This document shows, piece by piece, positions 22,977 to 34,650 of a stretch of DNA of 64,000 bases. The stretch lies in the NCBI GenBank assembly GCA_036365145.1, contig JAEOAD010000015.1, positions 14,625,501 to 14,689,500 of the forward strand. Direction: 5' to 3'. Within the stretch, counting starts at the first letter, position 1, and the number at the start of each line of letters is the position of its first letter. A model generated the notes under the pieces. It made no database searches, had not been told where the DNA came from, and was given only the letters and a program-made list of their open reading frames with translations. The stretch comes from Orientallactaga sibirica (taxonomy: Eukaryota; Chordata; Mammalia; Rodentia; Dipodidae). The translations under genes were made by a program, and so were the position numbers.

Positions 22977-23890
22977 ATGGCCGCCGGCACCGCTGCCACC
23001 TTAGCCTTCTTGAGTCAGGAGAGCCGAATTGGGGGGGGGGGATAGGGGGTCTGCGGGTCCTGGTTTCTTCTTAGGCTGTGAGCTCTTCACCTTCAAGGTG
23101 GAGGGAGATGTTGATGCGGAGCACGTGCTGGCGTTGACCTTGCTCTGCCTCACTGAGGGTGCCAATGATGAGTGTAACGTGGTGGAAGTTGTGGCCCGGA
23201 ACCATGATCACCAGGACATTGGGTCACTGTGGCCCATCTCAAGTTGTCTTGTCCGCCCATGCTCAGTGTGGACCATTTCCAACCCCAACCACCTGTAACC
23301 TTCCTCCTCAAGTCGGGCTCTGGCCCAGTGTGCATCACCGGTTGGCATCAGATAGTTTCTATAAGCAATGATCTTTCCAAAGAAGAAGGGAGTGAGGAAG
23401 AGGAGAGTGAAGAGGAGGAAGTTAATTTACACCCCGTCCTTCCTGCCAAAAAGTACAGGGGCAGGCCTTAGCCCTCTGCTCACGTAGCTGCCTGCTGTGC
23501 ATCATGTTCCTGGAAAAGTTTCAAGAATTTTCAAAGTTCTTCTCTGTTGAAGAAGAGATTCTGGGGAAGGGGTTGTGGGGTGGGAGGGAACTGGGCTGGT
23601 GGTACCTGTAGATTGGGGTGAATTCTCTTCAGGGCCCTTTTGTGGTCCAACACCCTGCCAGGGTCTTCCCCTTAATGTAAGGGTGGGAAGACCTCTTAAC
23701 TTCTATCCTGACCTGCTCTTGCCACCTGCTCACAAGATAGGACTGAAAGGGTCTGGAGCTGGGAATGTTTAGTGGTACAAGGAGCCCCTGACCAGCATGT
23801 GCCATGTGTGAAAATCTAGGTTCAGTTCCCAGCACCGTGCCACAAAAAAAGTATCTGAAGTTCAGAACAACACTTTTAAAAAAAAAAAAA
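22977..23890 (+). pseudogene. NPM3: Processed pseudogene of NPM3 (nucleoplasmin-3)
   Basis: Translation gives MAAGTAATLAFLSQESR from an ATG at 22977, then CLTEGANDECNVVEVVARNH, then PPVTFLLKSGSGPVCITG and a C-terminal acidic run before PAKKYRGRP and TAG (23469-23471). NPM3 is a nuclear histone-chaperone-family protein of about 175-180 residues; these are its core domain, acidic tract and tail. The exons are fused without introns, so it is a retrocopy. It is dead: a G-run expansion leads to TAG at 23043-23045, several codons near the start of the core are deleted, and a frameshift lies near 23220-23230. The region after the stop to A13 at 23878-23890 is probably 3' UTR with an ID inserted at 23758-23850. 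Confidence 0.9.
23758..23850 (+). mobile_element. ID SINE
   Basis: gctgggaatgtttagtggta, then gaccagcatgtgcc, then ggttcagttcccagcacc and an A-rich tail. This is the tRNA-Ala-derived ID pattern. It lies inside the presumed 3' UTR of the NPM3 retrocopy, so it inserted later. Confidence 0.75.
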
Positions 23891-23891
23891 T

Positions 23892-24570
23892 TATACTTTT
23901 ACTTTTTTTTTTACAGAAAATCTATCTGATATTTATTAAACTTAGTTTCTTCAGCTGTGGTTTCGCATTATACAAAGCATCTTAATGACACAGTAGAATT
24001 AAAAAGATTTTTACAAATTAAAATGTGATATCCTTGTCTCCAAATATTTTAATTGCCATAAATTTGTTTAAAAATACACATTCAACCATGTTTGACACTT
24101 TAAACTTTCTATAATTTCAATACCACAAAATACATATACTATACAGATATGGAAAAATCTAGTAAGTATATAATACTTTGCTCACCATTAACAGCTTTAT
24201 TATGTGAAATGCGCATACTGACTTAGAAATCCTTGCTTTTGAGCCCCTAAGTACCTCTGAAATTTTAATGTATTGCAACAAATAAAAATCACATTTTTAA
24301 ATAAAGGTTTAAATTTAAAAAGAGATATGGCTAGTGAGACCCTCATGTTTGCTTTCAAATTCTTTGAGATCTGGAAAAGTGCCCAGAGGTGGACAGGAGC
24401 TGAAGGAGGAGAAAAGAAAAGGATGGGAAAGAAATTGCAGCCTAAAAACTCTGGGATCCATAGGTCTGACAGTGACTTTCAACTCTTCCTGGAGCTATTG
24501 CAGGGAAAAGAAGACCAACCTAGGAAATAGTTTGTGGAGCAAATGCACAAAGCCTCAAAAAGCACGTGTC
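23892..24570. other. AT-rich single-copy-looking sequence
   Basis: A low-GC stretch with no recognised repeat or exon. The open frames at 24273-24594 show no domain. Confidence 0.45.
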
Positions 24571-24574
24571 GGCC

Positions 24575-24665
24575 TCCTTCTCATTTTTCGATGAAAAAAT
24601 AAAGCTCTGAGGCCAAGCTACTTGTCCAGTCATACAGATAAGTGGGCCAGGATTTAAGCCCCAAG
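24575..24665. mobile_element. MIR-like relic
   Basis: gatgaaaaaataaagctctgaggccaag, then cttgtccagtcatacagataag, then ccaggatttaagcc match the ancient MIR core order. Confidence 0.6.
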
Positions 24666-24844
24666 CAGCACAAATGTGCAAATGTGTTCTCTTTCAACAG
24701 AAAATCTTTTGATGTTTCCTTTGAAGTTTTTACTGTGTTTTACAGAATCAAGAGTTGAGGCCAGTGCATAGAAACAATATGGAATGATATTTAATTTAAT
24801 TTTATTTTTGATCTTTTTTCATGTATGCATATTCATGTTGGAGG

Positions 24845-24875
24845 GGTGCGTGTGTGTGTATAAGTGTGTGCATGA

Positions 24876-24927
<52 letters not shown>

Positions 24928-25165
24928 GGCCAGAGGACAACTTTCGGTGTTGTTTCTTGGATATGATTCCTCTCCAGGTCTCTCACTGGCCTGGAATTTA
25001 ACAAGTAGGCTAGAGTAACTGGCCCACAAGTCCCAAAGATTAATGCCTATCAATGCCTATCCCATGCCTCATCTGGCTTTCAAATGTGGTTGCTGGGCAT
25101 TAAACTCAGGTCCTCGTGCTTGCAAGACAGACACTTTACTCACTGAGCCATCACAGAAGCTACTC
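24845..25165 (-). mobile_element. B3 SINE with long (TG)n
   Basis: (TG)n at about 24879-24925 is followed by ggccagaggacaactttcgg, ggtctctcactggcctgg, aaactcaggtcctcgtgc and actcactgagccatcac, the reverse B3 order. The mirror-image VCVC/THTH frames are artefacts. Confidence 0.8.
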
Positions 25166-25195
25166 TGATTGAATTTTAGTTTTAAAGAAAATTTA

Positions 25196-25414
25196 GGTGC
25201 TGGAGAAATGGCTTAGCAGTTAAGGCGTTTGCCTGCAAAGCCAAAGGATCCTGGTTCGATTCTCCAGGACCAATGTAAGCCAGATGCACAAGGAGATGCA
25301 TGCATCTGGAGTTCATTTGCAGATTCTGGAGGCCCTGGCACTCCCATTCTCTCCCTCTCTCCCTCCCCCTCTCTCTCTCTCCCTCTTTCTCACTCTCAAA
25401 TAAATAATAAATAA
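25196..25414 (+). mobile_element. tRNA-headed SINE, short form
   Basis: Near-intact head: ggagaaatggcttagcagttaagg gives an A box (tggcttagcag), and ggttcgattctcc gives a B box, the internal RNA polymerase III promoter elements. The body has ccagatgcacaaggagatgc and ggaggccctggcactccc, then a CT-rich tract and a (TAAA)n-like tail. It abuts a B1 in the opposite orientation. Confidence 0.9.
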
Positions 25415-25569
25415 ATTTTTTTTTTAATTTTTCGAGGTAGGGTCTCACTCTAGCTCAGGCTGACCTGGAACCCACTATGTAGTCTCAGGGTGGAATCGAA
25501 CTCACAGCAATCTTCCTACCTCTGCCTCCCAAGTGCTGCGATTAAAGGCGTGTGCCACCAGGCCCAACT
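25415..25569 (-). mobile_element. B1 SINE
   Basis: A T-rich start, then cgaggtagggtctcactcta, then tgctgcgattaaaggcgtg. It lies tail to tail with the preceding SINE, so an A-rich tail meets a T-rich one. Confidence 0.9.
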
Positions 25570-26240
25570 AAAATATATATATTTTTAAATTTTAGTTCTC
25601 ATAACTGTATTTCAAAATTAATTTTTTTTCATTTGATAATGCCATAGCATATCATCTTCTTTCCCTTGACATCTTTCCTCATTATTCTCTCTCCTTTCTT
25701 TGTCCTCCAAGAATTCAAGTATTCTGTGCTTCCTCTGGGCACAATTTTTTCTCTAGCTTCATTATGACCCATGATGGATTTCTTTTAGTCTTATAACTTT
25801 GTGCATTTAATATATAAATGTTGGCTCAGAAATTTATATTACAAGGTCAGATCTGTTGATTCACTTACTCAACTATTGAACATCTTCACTTAACTTCCTA
25901 ATAAACATTTATAATATAGAAAATAAAACCAATGATTTTCACTGCCTTCAAAAGACCTAGTCCATTCAGTTCAGTCTTCCACAACTGGGGCTCTGCATTT
26001 CAATCAGGAGCAACATCCTCCCAACCAGATACTCAAAGCTGGATACATTCCACCCTTGACCTTGTAGTTAGGTCCACTCCTGTTCTACTCCTCCATATGC
26101 CCAAGCCTGACCTGTAAGCAAATATTAATGGCTCCACCCTTAAAATCCTCGTTGTTGTAAGCGTCCCCTGACCAAGCTATGGAAAATGGCCCAGACCACT
26201 CACGACTAATTCTTCTTCATGTCAACCTTGCTCTTTAGAG
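25570..26240. other. Single-copy-looking sequence
   Basis: AT-rich, with no repeat or exon recognised. Confidence 0.5.
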
Positions 26241-26244
26241 CAAG

Positions 26245-26690
26245 GAGAGTGATGTTTCTAAAATGCAAATCAGATGATGTCATCGTGTTCTTTAAAAAGA
26301 TCCAATGCCTTTCATTTGAAGTTAGAATAAAATGTTAACTTCTTACTCTGCCTCACAATTTCTCCCTGGCCTCTCTCTCTAATTTCATTTGAACCATCTT
26401 CTATGTCACCTCTAGTCATATTGACATCTCTCCCTTCCTGCTGCACTTTAATTTTACTTGCTGCCTCTTTGTCTGCAAGACCATCCTTTCTTATTTTTTT
26501 GTGGATGGTTTCTTCTCACCTCTCAGGACTCAAGCTAAATGATTATGGAGAAGGGCCTCAGTTCTTCTCCTTCATCACCTGCATCACAATATTCCAAGTC
26601 CTGCCACATATCCACCAGCATGACACAAAGAACTTGTTGAATACAAGTCTCTTCAGTATATGGCTGAATGAGTGAATGACCGGCTAACTA
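26245..26690 (+). mobile_element. L2 (LINE2) 3'-end relic
   Basis: aatgcaaatcagatgatgtc, caatgcctttcatttgaagtt, ttctccctggcctctctct and a final ttgttgaatacaag..gaatgagtgaatga follow the order of the L2 3' end, an ancient mammalian LINE. Coding is long decayed. Confidence 0.7.
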
Positions 26691-27500
26691 AATGAGCAAA
26701 TGAATGGTGAGCTCCTCAGCTCTGGAATGTTTCAAGTTGTTGCTAAATGAAAAAGTATAAGATGTACGAAGGATGGGTCCTAAATGCTATGAATTGAATT
26801 AGTCTATTCATCTGTAAATTCCAATTCACAATCCTTGGATTTCTACAAGAGGCAAGCAGAATCAGAGGGTGTTGGTCAGTCATTTATGTTCAGTATCTGC
26901 TCCAGGAAAGGTCAAAGGAAGGAATTAGCCACAGGGCCAGAAGGCAGGGCCATGAGCCAGAGGATTATTCCCTGACCCTGAAACCTAATGGAATTTTCCT
27001 TCAGAACTAAAGACTCACTTTTTCTTTCTTTCTGTTTTCCCTTCTTTGAAATAGGAATATCTGTACCTATTAGCATATTCCTGCTTCACCATTGTATTTG
27101 ATAAGCAGGTAACTTGTTTTCCAGTCTACAGGCCCAAAGAAAGAGACCACTTCTGTCCCATTCTGGATTGCATCCAGAGCCTCATTTGTTCATGTGATAT
27201 AAATTACAAGATCTGGAAGTTTTGATCTGATAATATGTAGATGCAGTGTTGGACTTCAGCTTAATGCCACATTGGACAGAGACTGTGGGAGATGTTGAAT
27301 GAGGTCCATGTATTATGCCTGTGGGAGATCTGTGAATCACTGGGGACAAGAATGTGGAGTATAGTAAATTCAATCATCACCAATTATAATATGAACTTCT
27401 AACCCTGAGAAACTGCAAGTATTGCCTGATATGGTAAAGACATTGCAGGTGTGACTGAGTAAAGAATATTATTAGTATTATTATTAAGTGTTATGATCAC
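26691..27500. other. Single-copy-looking sequence
   Basis: No repeat or exon recognised, except for an ATT-rich patch near 27465-27486. Confidence 0.45.
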
Positions 27501-27504
27501 TATT

Positions 27505-27798
27505 AATTGTGTGTATGCATGTGGATGGATGGGCATGTGCCATAACTCATACATGGAGATCAATGGGCAACCTGGGCATTTCTCTTCTCCCATCTTCTTT
27601 TGAGGCAGAGTACCTCTTGCCAGTACTGCCTGCCAGCTTCTAGATTCTCCTCTGCCTCCCATTGCTAAAGGCACATTGAGATTACAGATGTGTGGGCCAT
27701 TTTGTGTCCAGCATTCCATGGACACTGAGGAGGAGCAAACTTAGGTTGACAGGCTGGCAAGCAAGTGCCTTTAAGTACTGAGCCATCTCCCCAACCCT
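27505..27798 (-). mobile_element. B3 SINE, diverged
   Basis: gtatgcatgtggatggatgg, then ttgaggcagagtacctcttg, then agattacagatgtgtgggcc and tactgagccatctcc. It has the reverse B3 order with strong decay. Confidence 0.65.
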
Positions 27799-27809
27799 GC
27801 CTCCTTTGT

Positions 27810-28004
27810 TGTTCTTTTTTGTTGTTGTTGGTTTGGTTTGGTTTGGTTTAGTTTGGTTTTGGGAGGCAGGGTCTCACTCTGGCCTAGACTGACCTGGAAC
27901 TCATTCTGTAGTGTAGCTTGGCCTCAAACTCGTGGTAACCCTAATAATCCTACTTCCTCAGCCTCTTGAATGCTGGGATCTAGAATGAGCAACTGCATCC
28001 TGCT
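27810..28004 (-). mobile_element. B1 SINE with (TTTGG)n tail
   Basis: A ggttt-rich tract (27828-27858) is followed by gaggcagggtctcactctgg, ctgacctggaactcattctg and gaatgctgggatctag. This is a diverged reverse B1, with the tail expanded to a pentamer-like repeat. Confidence 0.75.
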
Positions 28005-28227
28005 CTGAGTTAAGGATCTTGAAATGGGTAGGTTATCCACCCATACTCTGAATTCACTCACAGGTATCCTTATATTCATATCACCCAGGGAGGTATAGCA
28101 CAGGCAGAGAGAGAAAGTAATATATCCATGTAGGAAGGGACACCAGATGAGTTAGTGGGTAAGGAATGGACTCTTCCTTGAGTCCTATGAAGAAAGCACA
28201 ACCTTACTGGCACCTTATTGTTGGCTC

Positions 28228-28259
28228 AAGGATCCTAATTTTATTTTATTTTATTATTT

Positions 28260-28302
<43 letters not shown>

Positions 28303-28571
28303 TTTTTGGAGAGAGACACAGAGAGAGAGAGGAAGAGGAAGACAGATAGAGAGGGGCACGCCAGCAGTGTCTCAGCTGCTGCGAACGAAATCCAGATGTG
28401 TGAGCCCCCTTGTGGTCAAGTGCAGCATTGCGCCCTTGCGTCACTTTGCATCTGGCTAAACGTGGGACCTGGAGATTGGAACTGCTGGAGATTGGAACCA
28501 GCGTTCTTAGGCTTAGGAGGCAGGCATCTTAACCGCTAAGCCATCTCTCCAGCCCAAGGATCCTAATTTTA
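28228..28571 (-). mobile_element. tRNA-headed SINE, long form, with 16-bp target duplication
   Basis: AAGGATCCTAATTTTA at 28228-28243 is repeated exactly at 28556-28571. Between them a (TTTA)n tail, a GA-rich tract and the long-form body end in gctaagccatctctccagccc. The exact duplication and near-consensus body indicate a young insertion. Confidence 0.95.
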
Positions 28572-29210
28572 AATTTCTGGCTCTTAGAATTATGTCAGAA
28601 GAGTTTTCTGTTGGTTAAAGTCCCCAAGGTTGTGGTAATTTGTTCTAGTAGCCAAAGGGAAGTAACACATTATATACGTACTAAAACAGACATGTTTTCC
28701 CCTGGGATCCTTGCTATAAATTGCAGGCAACTCTTCCTTGTCCATGCTTATTACCAAGCAACCACTAAAACCATCTCCAGCTGTCAGGTTTATTTAGATG
28801 ATGAAAGAATTTCCTCTTACATGTGAATGTGAAGAGCAACAAGGTTATGAGAAGATGTTTCCAGAAACTCATTTGTAACTATGCACAAAGCAAACTTACA
28901 TTGTTTACCAGGGCGAGATGGTTGGTTGAATATACACTTATTTCAGATTAACTTTATGTCATTCTCAAAAATCTCAACTGAAACAAAAGCAAAGGGATTC
29001 TACTTTAGAGGGCCACTGGAGTAGTCAGAAGGTACAGTCATCACAGGACTAACCTGTGTATTGGTGAAAGGCCTCAGTTCTTCTCCATCTTGGCTAGTTT
29101 TTGGTTGCCTTGTATTGTGGTGACTAGGTTTCAGGAGGGTTTTCCTGGGAGAAAACAAGAGCGCGGGGTGGGGGGGGGGGAGGGGATTGATTGAGATTCA
29201 CATTGCCTGC
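28572..29210. other. Single-copy-looking sequence with a G-rich tract
   Basis: Nothing recognised apart from gcgcggggtggggggggg-type sequence at about 29161-29185. Confidence 0.45.
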
Positions 29211-29214
29211 CTGC

Positions 29215-29575
29215 ATTAGCTACTTTTCTTGTTGCTATGATGTACTACCTGGCAGAAAGAACTTAAGGGAGGAGAGGTTTATTTTAGCTCCCCGTTTAGA
29301 GGGCTCAGTCCATCATGGCAGGGAAGGATGGCAGCTGGGATGGTTCCCTCTTTAATTATGGGAGCTTTGTGCATGGCTAGTCACATCATGGCTACAGACA
29401 GAGAACTTTCAGAAGAAGGGCAGGGCTTTAACCCTCAAAGGCCACCCTAGTGGCCTATGTCTTTTATGTCCATAAAGTTTCTCAACATACCAAAATACCA
29501 CTACCATCTGGGGACCCAGTATTCAAACATGTGAGCCTGTGAGGGTCATGTCACATTTAAATCATACATCACCTT
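29215..29575 (-). mobile_element. MaLR-type LTR
   Basis: attagctacttttcttgttgc, then gaggtttattttagc (AATAAA on the minus strand), ccatcatggcagggaagg and ggggacccagtattc. It has the same order as 17846-18195 and 53925-54200. Confidence 0.6.
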
Positions 29576-29825
29576 TTCTGAGATGACCTCAAAAGTTACA
29601 CGATGTCACTGTGTTCATGCTCTAACCTGCAGAGTTGGAACAGAGCTTCTAGCAAGCTTCATGAGGGGAGGAAATATATTTTACTGTGTATCAGGGAGTG
29701 GGAAGATTCTAGAAGACCATGTAAGAAATGTCTAGCACTGGAGTTTTCAACCTCAGCCGTCAACCCTAAGGAAAACGCATGTGAATGATCAATCACTTAA
29801 GATGCCAAGCCCATTATGTAACTAG

Positions 29826-30085
29826 AACACTGCTGTGGGCCGAAGGGTAACCACCCTCCATGGACTTCATATGTCAAGATTCTAAGCCCTAGTACCTCAG
29901 AACATACTCATATCTGGTAATCACATGGCCATCTCTAAGGCAAGAAGAGAGGGCTCATCAGAAACCAATTCAATCAGCACCTTAGTCTTGGGCTTTCTGG
30001 CTCCAGAAATGTAAGAAAATTAAGTGTTGTTTAAGCCACACACAATGTCATTCTGCTATTGAAGCCCTAGGATACTAAGGCTAAT
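29826..30085 (+). mobile_element. MLT1-type MaLR LTR relic
   Basis: Contains gggccgaagg, acttcatatgtcaagattctaag, ggctccagaaatgtaagaaaat and tgttgtttaagccacacac. This is the conserved 3' half of MLT1 LTRs on the plus strand. Confidence 0.7.
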
Positions 30086-30685
30086 GGTGTTCTGGAAAGA
30101 AAAAATCATAACTGCACATAGAAATGCATATGTTCTTTGAAGAATTTTTTAAAGAAATTTTGAAACAAACATTTAGAAACAAAGGTATTTGTTCAAGAAC
30201 AACATAAACTGAATGGAATATTTCATTCATGGAATAGAAAATAAACTTACATGAATATTTAAGCCTATTTTTTAGTAACATGGATAGCTGAATTGATTAA
30301 ACAAAAATACAAGTTATCAATATTAAATATAATCAAGTATACATGTTTTAAAATCAATGTACCTGTATGTATATTTGTACATAACTTCATAATAGGTATA
30401 TATATCAGGAGTTATACACCAAAACAGATCATTGTGACTACCTCTCTGGAATTGATTGTATATAGTCATAAGTATGTTAACCTTTTATTTTAAGTTTGTA
30501 TGTTTTGACCTTGTTGAAATTTCTACAGTGGCTATACATCTTTGTATTCATAATGATTTCATAATATTTAATATGCTTTTAAGACAAGGTTGATTCCTGA
30601 ATTAAGTCCATCTAGTCTTTTGTTAATGAATGTATATCCATGCATGACACCTCAGATGCATTCCTGAGCAACACCATCCACTTTC
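30086..30685. other. AT-rich single-copy-looking sequence
   Basis: No repeat or exon recognised. Confidence 0.45.
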
Positions 30686-30687
30686 TA

Positions 30688-30904
30688 TTGAGACAGGATC
30701 TCTCATTGATCTGAAAATTGTCAGGTAGGCTGGACTTGTTGTTCAGCAAGCCCCAGGTATCCTCCTCCTGTCTCTGCCTTTCTAGTGCTGGGACTGCAAG
30801 CATGCACCAGCATGCCCAGAATTTTTATATGGGTCCTGGAAATCAAACTCAGGTCCGCATGCTTGTACAGCAATCACTTTTGTGCCTGAGCTATCTCCCC
30901 AGCC
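30688..30904 (-). mobile_element. B3 SINE, partial
   Basis: ttgagacaggatctctcattg, tctgcctttctagtgctggg, aaatcaaactcaggtccgc and gagctatctccccagcc give the reverse B3 order without a (TG)n end. Confidence 0.75.
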
Positions 30905-31261
30905 TCCAAATTAATTAGCCAATCTAATGTCATATTTTTTTTTTGAGACCAAGGTTGTTGCACAGCCCCATAGTGACCTGATTCTGAAGCCTCTAATACC
31001 CTCCACCATGTGGGAAGCACAGATCTGAAAGTTTCAGCATGAGCAGAAATGCTGGGAGAGCCAAAACTGATGGAAATGTCATTAGAGAAGTGACTTACTA
31101 GACTGGAAGCTATTAGGTTTGGAAGCATTCATGCTTCTGCCTGGGAACACAGGTATAAGGTTGCTGCAGTGGCTGGAATACTTGTTTCCATGCTGGATAC
31201 TTCCCAAAACAAAGAAAGTGGGACAGACTGGCTTGAAACTTTCATTTGTTGAGGTTTTGTG

Positions 31262-31596
31262 TATGTTTGTGCATGCATGTGGGGAGAAGGGTGCATGTTC
31301 TCATATGTGTGTGCTATGATGAGTGCTTGTGGAGATCAGAGGGCAGCTTTCAGGTGGGTCTTTGCCATTCTGCCACATTTGAGATAGGGTTTCTCTCTAT
31401 CTGAAACTGCTCTCCAATTGTTCTTTACATACTTGCCATATGCTTCTGGGAAATTCTCCTGTCTCCATCTTCCACGTTGACATCCTGACATTACAGACAC
31501 TCACCACAGCTTTGGGCTTTTTACATAGGGTCTGAGGATCAGACTTGGATTAAACAGTGAATACTTTATCCACTGAACATTTCCCTAGCCCCCATT
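31262..31596 (-). mobile_element. B3 SINE
   Basis: tgcatgcatgtgggg, gtggagatcagagggcagc, gatagggtttctctctatc, cattacagacactcacca and atccactgaacatttccctagccc give the reverse B3 order. Confidence 0.7.
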
Positions 31597-31604
31597 CTTT
31601 GAGT

Positions 31605-31760
31605 TTATTATTATTATTATTTACCAAGTGCCTACTGTGTACCTACACATATACTAGAAAAGGTGTAGGCCTTTTCCATGTAATGTTCACAAACTGTGCA
31701 AAGACACTATTGCTGCAATTTTACAAATAGAGAGTCGGGATAATAAGGCTTGTTTTACTA
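31605..31760. mobile_element. MIR-like relic
   Basis: ttaccaagtgcctactgtgtacc, catgtaatgttcacaaac and attttacaaatagagagtcgg match the MIR order. Confidence 0.55.
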
Positions 31761-32235
31761 GGATAACCCTGAAATCCTGTAACGAAGTACTCTATTCTCT
31801 TAGGAGAAAGTTGAAAACAAAGCCCACCCGCTCCATCTTCTTGACACTAATAAATGTCTTTCACTTTCTGCCTTTTCACTTTACTGCTCTACCCATCCCC
31901 AAGTGCAACTGTTGAAGCAAGTGAAGATGGACTTGGCCCAGCCAAGCTTTCTCCCACATAAGGTTTTTTGAGTTGTTCCTTCCTTTCTTCCCAGTCAGGA
32001 GCCAATTCTGTAGCAATGGGACCAGAGGGGAGGATAAGGAGGAGGAGATATTACATGGAAACCTAGGGGTGCTCACCCCCTCCCAGAGACAAGTCAGCTG
32101 TAGCAATGCCAGAATACAGCCATTTACTTCTGATTAAGAAGGGAGGAAGATGGAGGAGGAGAGGGGAGTGAAGAGTGAGCAGAGCCACAAGGACCTGTGC
32201 TGGTGTATTGCCTATCATTTATGGTTTTCTGCATT
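31761..32235. other. Single-copy-looking sequence
   Basis: No repeat or exon recognised. Confidence 0.45.
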
Positions 32236-32238
32236 CTT

Positions 32239-32609
32239 TTTTTTTTTTTTTTTTTTTGCATGTGCATGGTGTGCTTGCATGTGTGTATGCATATTCATAT
32301 GCATGTGAGTGTACATGTGTGTGTGTGTGTGTGTGTGTGCATGTGGAGGCCAGAGGTCACCATTGGGTATTTTTGGTGGTCACTCTGCATGTAAGTCTTT
32401 GAGGCAGGGTCTCTTACTGAACTGAGAGCTCACTTGTTCATCTAGATAAACTAGCTCGCTTGTCCTGGGGTTCTTCATATCCGCCTCCTCAGCACTGAGA
32501 TTACAGGAGTGTGCTGCCACACTCGGCATTTTACAAGACTACTTGGGAGCTGAACTCAGGTCCTCTTATTTGCACCAGCATGTTTATGCATTAAATCATC
32601 TCCCAGCCC
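32239..32609 (-). mobile_element. B3 SINE with T-rich and (TG)n end
   Basis: A T20 tract, then (TG)n (about 32316-32338), gtggaggccagaggtcacc, gaggcagggtctcttactg, gagattacaggagtgtgc and gaactcaggtcctct. The head end is diverged (ttaaatcatctcccagccc). Confidence 0.8.
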
Positions 32610-33210
32610 TATTTTCTGTATTCTTAATGTCTGACATCATTGGACCTCACTAACTAGGGAGTTACCTTTCCCTGGCTAGCTAATATTTAGGAAGCAGACT
32701 TCCCTGGGAAAGTACCTTCATTTGCAAACTAAGCAGCCCATGCTCCCACCTCCTCTTTTTCCTTGACTTTCCCCACCTGCATCCCTGACCAAGAGGTAAC
32801 AGGAATTCCGCTGTCCTACTCAGCCTAGGGCTAGCACCACTCAACAAGAGGGATGATGGCCTCTCTGCCTCAGAGCCTGCTGAGATTATTCGCCATCTGC
32901 TGTCCTGGCCACCAAAAACCATCATACACTGGCCTATGATGCCCCTTGTCCCTCACGCCCACCCTGATGCTTCTGCTTGTGGCCTCCTGGGGCCGTATCT
33001 GTGCCTGCTGCCTCCAGGTCACTGTAAAGCAAAATTTCCTTCATGACAAGCACAAGTATATTTGCATGTCATACCCTAGGTGACTAAAGCAAATTCAGGG
33101 TATGATTTTAAATGATGCTCAGGGCAGAAAATATCAGGCTTGAGATACTTGTGGGTGTAGTTATTCTACCAGCCATGGGTGTACTGCTGTTCATTCAGAG
33201 CTCTAAGACT
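32610..33210. other. Single-copy-looking sequence
   Basis: No repeat or exon recognised. Confidence 0.45.
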
Positions 33211-33273
33211 CTTCCTTCCTTCCTTCCTTCCTTCCTTCCTTCCTTCCTTCCTTCCTTCCTTCCTTCCTTCCTT
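33211..33273. repeat. (CTTC)n microsatellite
   Basis: About 15 perfect CTTC units, a pure polypyrimidine tract. Confidence 0.95.
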
Positions 33274-33314
33274 TTCCACTGAACTGGCTTTCTTAACAGT
33301 CACATCAGCCACTG

Positions 33315-33765
33315 TTAATCAGGGTTCTCCAGAGCAACAGAATAATAGAATGAAGGGGATTTATTGGATTAGCTAACAGGATACAGGATGGGCAGTTTAG
33401 CAATGGCTGTTTGCAGGCTGGAGAGTCGGTGAGTCCAGTAACTACTCAGTGCATGAGCTGGATGTCTCAGCAGTCCCAATCTGGCACTGGAGGCCTGGAG
33501 GATTCCTGGAGAGGTGCTGGTCTTCAGTGCATGTGGGAAGGCTGATGAAGCTGGGTTTCCATGTCCGTGAAGGATGGGGCAGCAACAGGATAAATGCACG
33601 CACCCGTGACTGGCACAGGCAGCCAGGCAAAAGGCCCTGTGTTTTCTTGGAACTGCTATATATACAGGAAGGGCCTCTCACTCTAGGGAAGGTCTTCCTC
33701 CCTCTATCAATTCTTCCTACAAAGGCCCTCACAGACCTGCCCAAGAGGTGTGTCAATAGAAATTA
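33315..33765 (-). mobile_element. MaLR-type LTR copy, family A
   Basis: Begins tgttaatcagggttctccag. ggggatttattgg gives AATAAA on the minus strand, and ctatatatac is TATA-like. It is homologous to 1396-1908 in the opposite orientation, sharing ggatgtctcagcagtcccaa. The 104-143-codon frames across it are not genes. Confidence 0.6.
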
Positions 33766-34396
33766 ACTGTTGCAGCTATTTAGAAGTCAACATTTTCTCT
33801 CTAATCCTGATGGAAACTTTTGTCTCATGAGAAAATGTATAGAGAATGTAAAGGCATATATATGTTGGGTCACTAACAAGGCCCTGAACTCTCATCCCAA
33901 GAGTACAGCCATTGTCAGCCCCAGACTCTGGTTGTTTTCATCCTGGCCTCTTTGCCAACTTCTGAATGCTAACTGAGGGTGCTTTTCTTTCTCTGGGTGA
34001 ATAGCAAAGAAAGAAGGATATATAAATATGTACATGCACATCTGCATATAGAAGCACACAAAAGGAAGAGAAACCCTGGCTGATTGAGTGATTCTGGTTG
34101 CTCCACATTAAAACTCAATCCTTCAGACTCCAGATTACTCCTCCTGGGCTATAGGCATCTAGTGACTCCCCAGACACGGATCAGACCCTCTAATTACCAG
34201 TAGGTCAAGCCACGCCTTCAATCACTCAGGAAGCCCATGAGTGCTCCACAGAAACCAAAGACCTGCACCCAGGACATTCTAACAGCCCAGGAGCAAGGAT
34301 ATCTCAGAGATAGGAGCTACAAGAAGTACAAGTCTTTCTAGTCCTTCAACTTCAGGTGCTTTTCTTGGAGCAATGATTGCACATCTCCCAAACCAA
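33766..34396. other. Single-copy-looking sequence
   Basis: No repeat or exon recognised. Confidence 0.45.
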
Positions 34397-34407
34397 ACAT
34401 TTCACAT

Positions 34408-34456
<49 letters not shown>

Positions 34457-34650
34457 AGAGAAAGAGGGAGAGAGAGAGAGAAAGAGAAAGAATGGGTGTG
34501 CCAGGGCCTCCAGCCATTGCAAATGAACTCCAGATGCCTGCGCCCCCTTGTGCATCTGGCTAACAAGGGTCCTGGGAAACCAAACCTGGGTCCTCTAGCT
34601 TTGCAGACAAATCCCTTAACTGCTAAGCCATCCCTCAGCCCACATTTCAC
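34397..34650 (-). mobile_element. tRNA-headed SINE, short form, first of two at one site
   Basis: ACATTTCAC at 34397-34405 is repeated at 34642-34650. Between them are (TTTA)n (about 34406-34454), a GA tract, the body with gccagggcctccagccattgc, and a head ending taagccatccctcagccc. Confidence 0.9.

Noticed and set aside
33369..33766. Overlapping frames of 76-105 codons on both strands
   Set aside because: They lie within an LTR copy whose relative at 1.4-1.9 kb lacks these frames.
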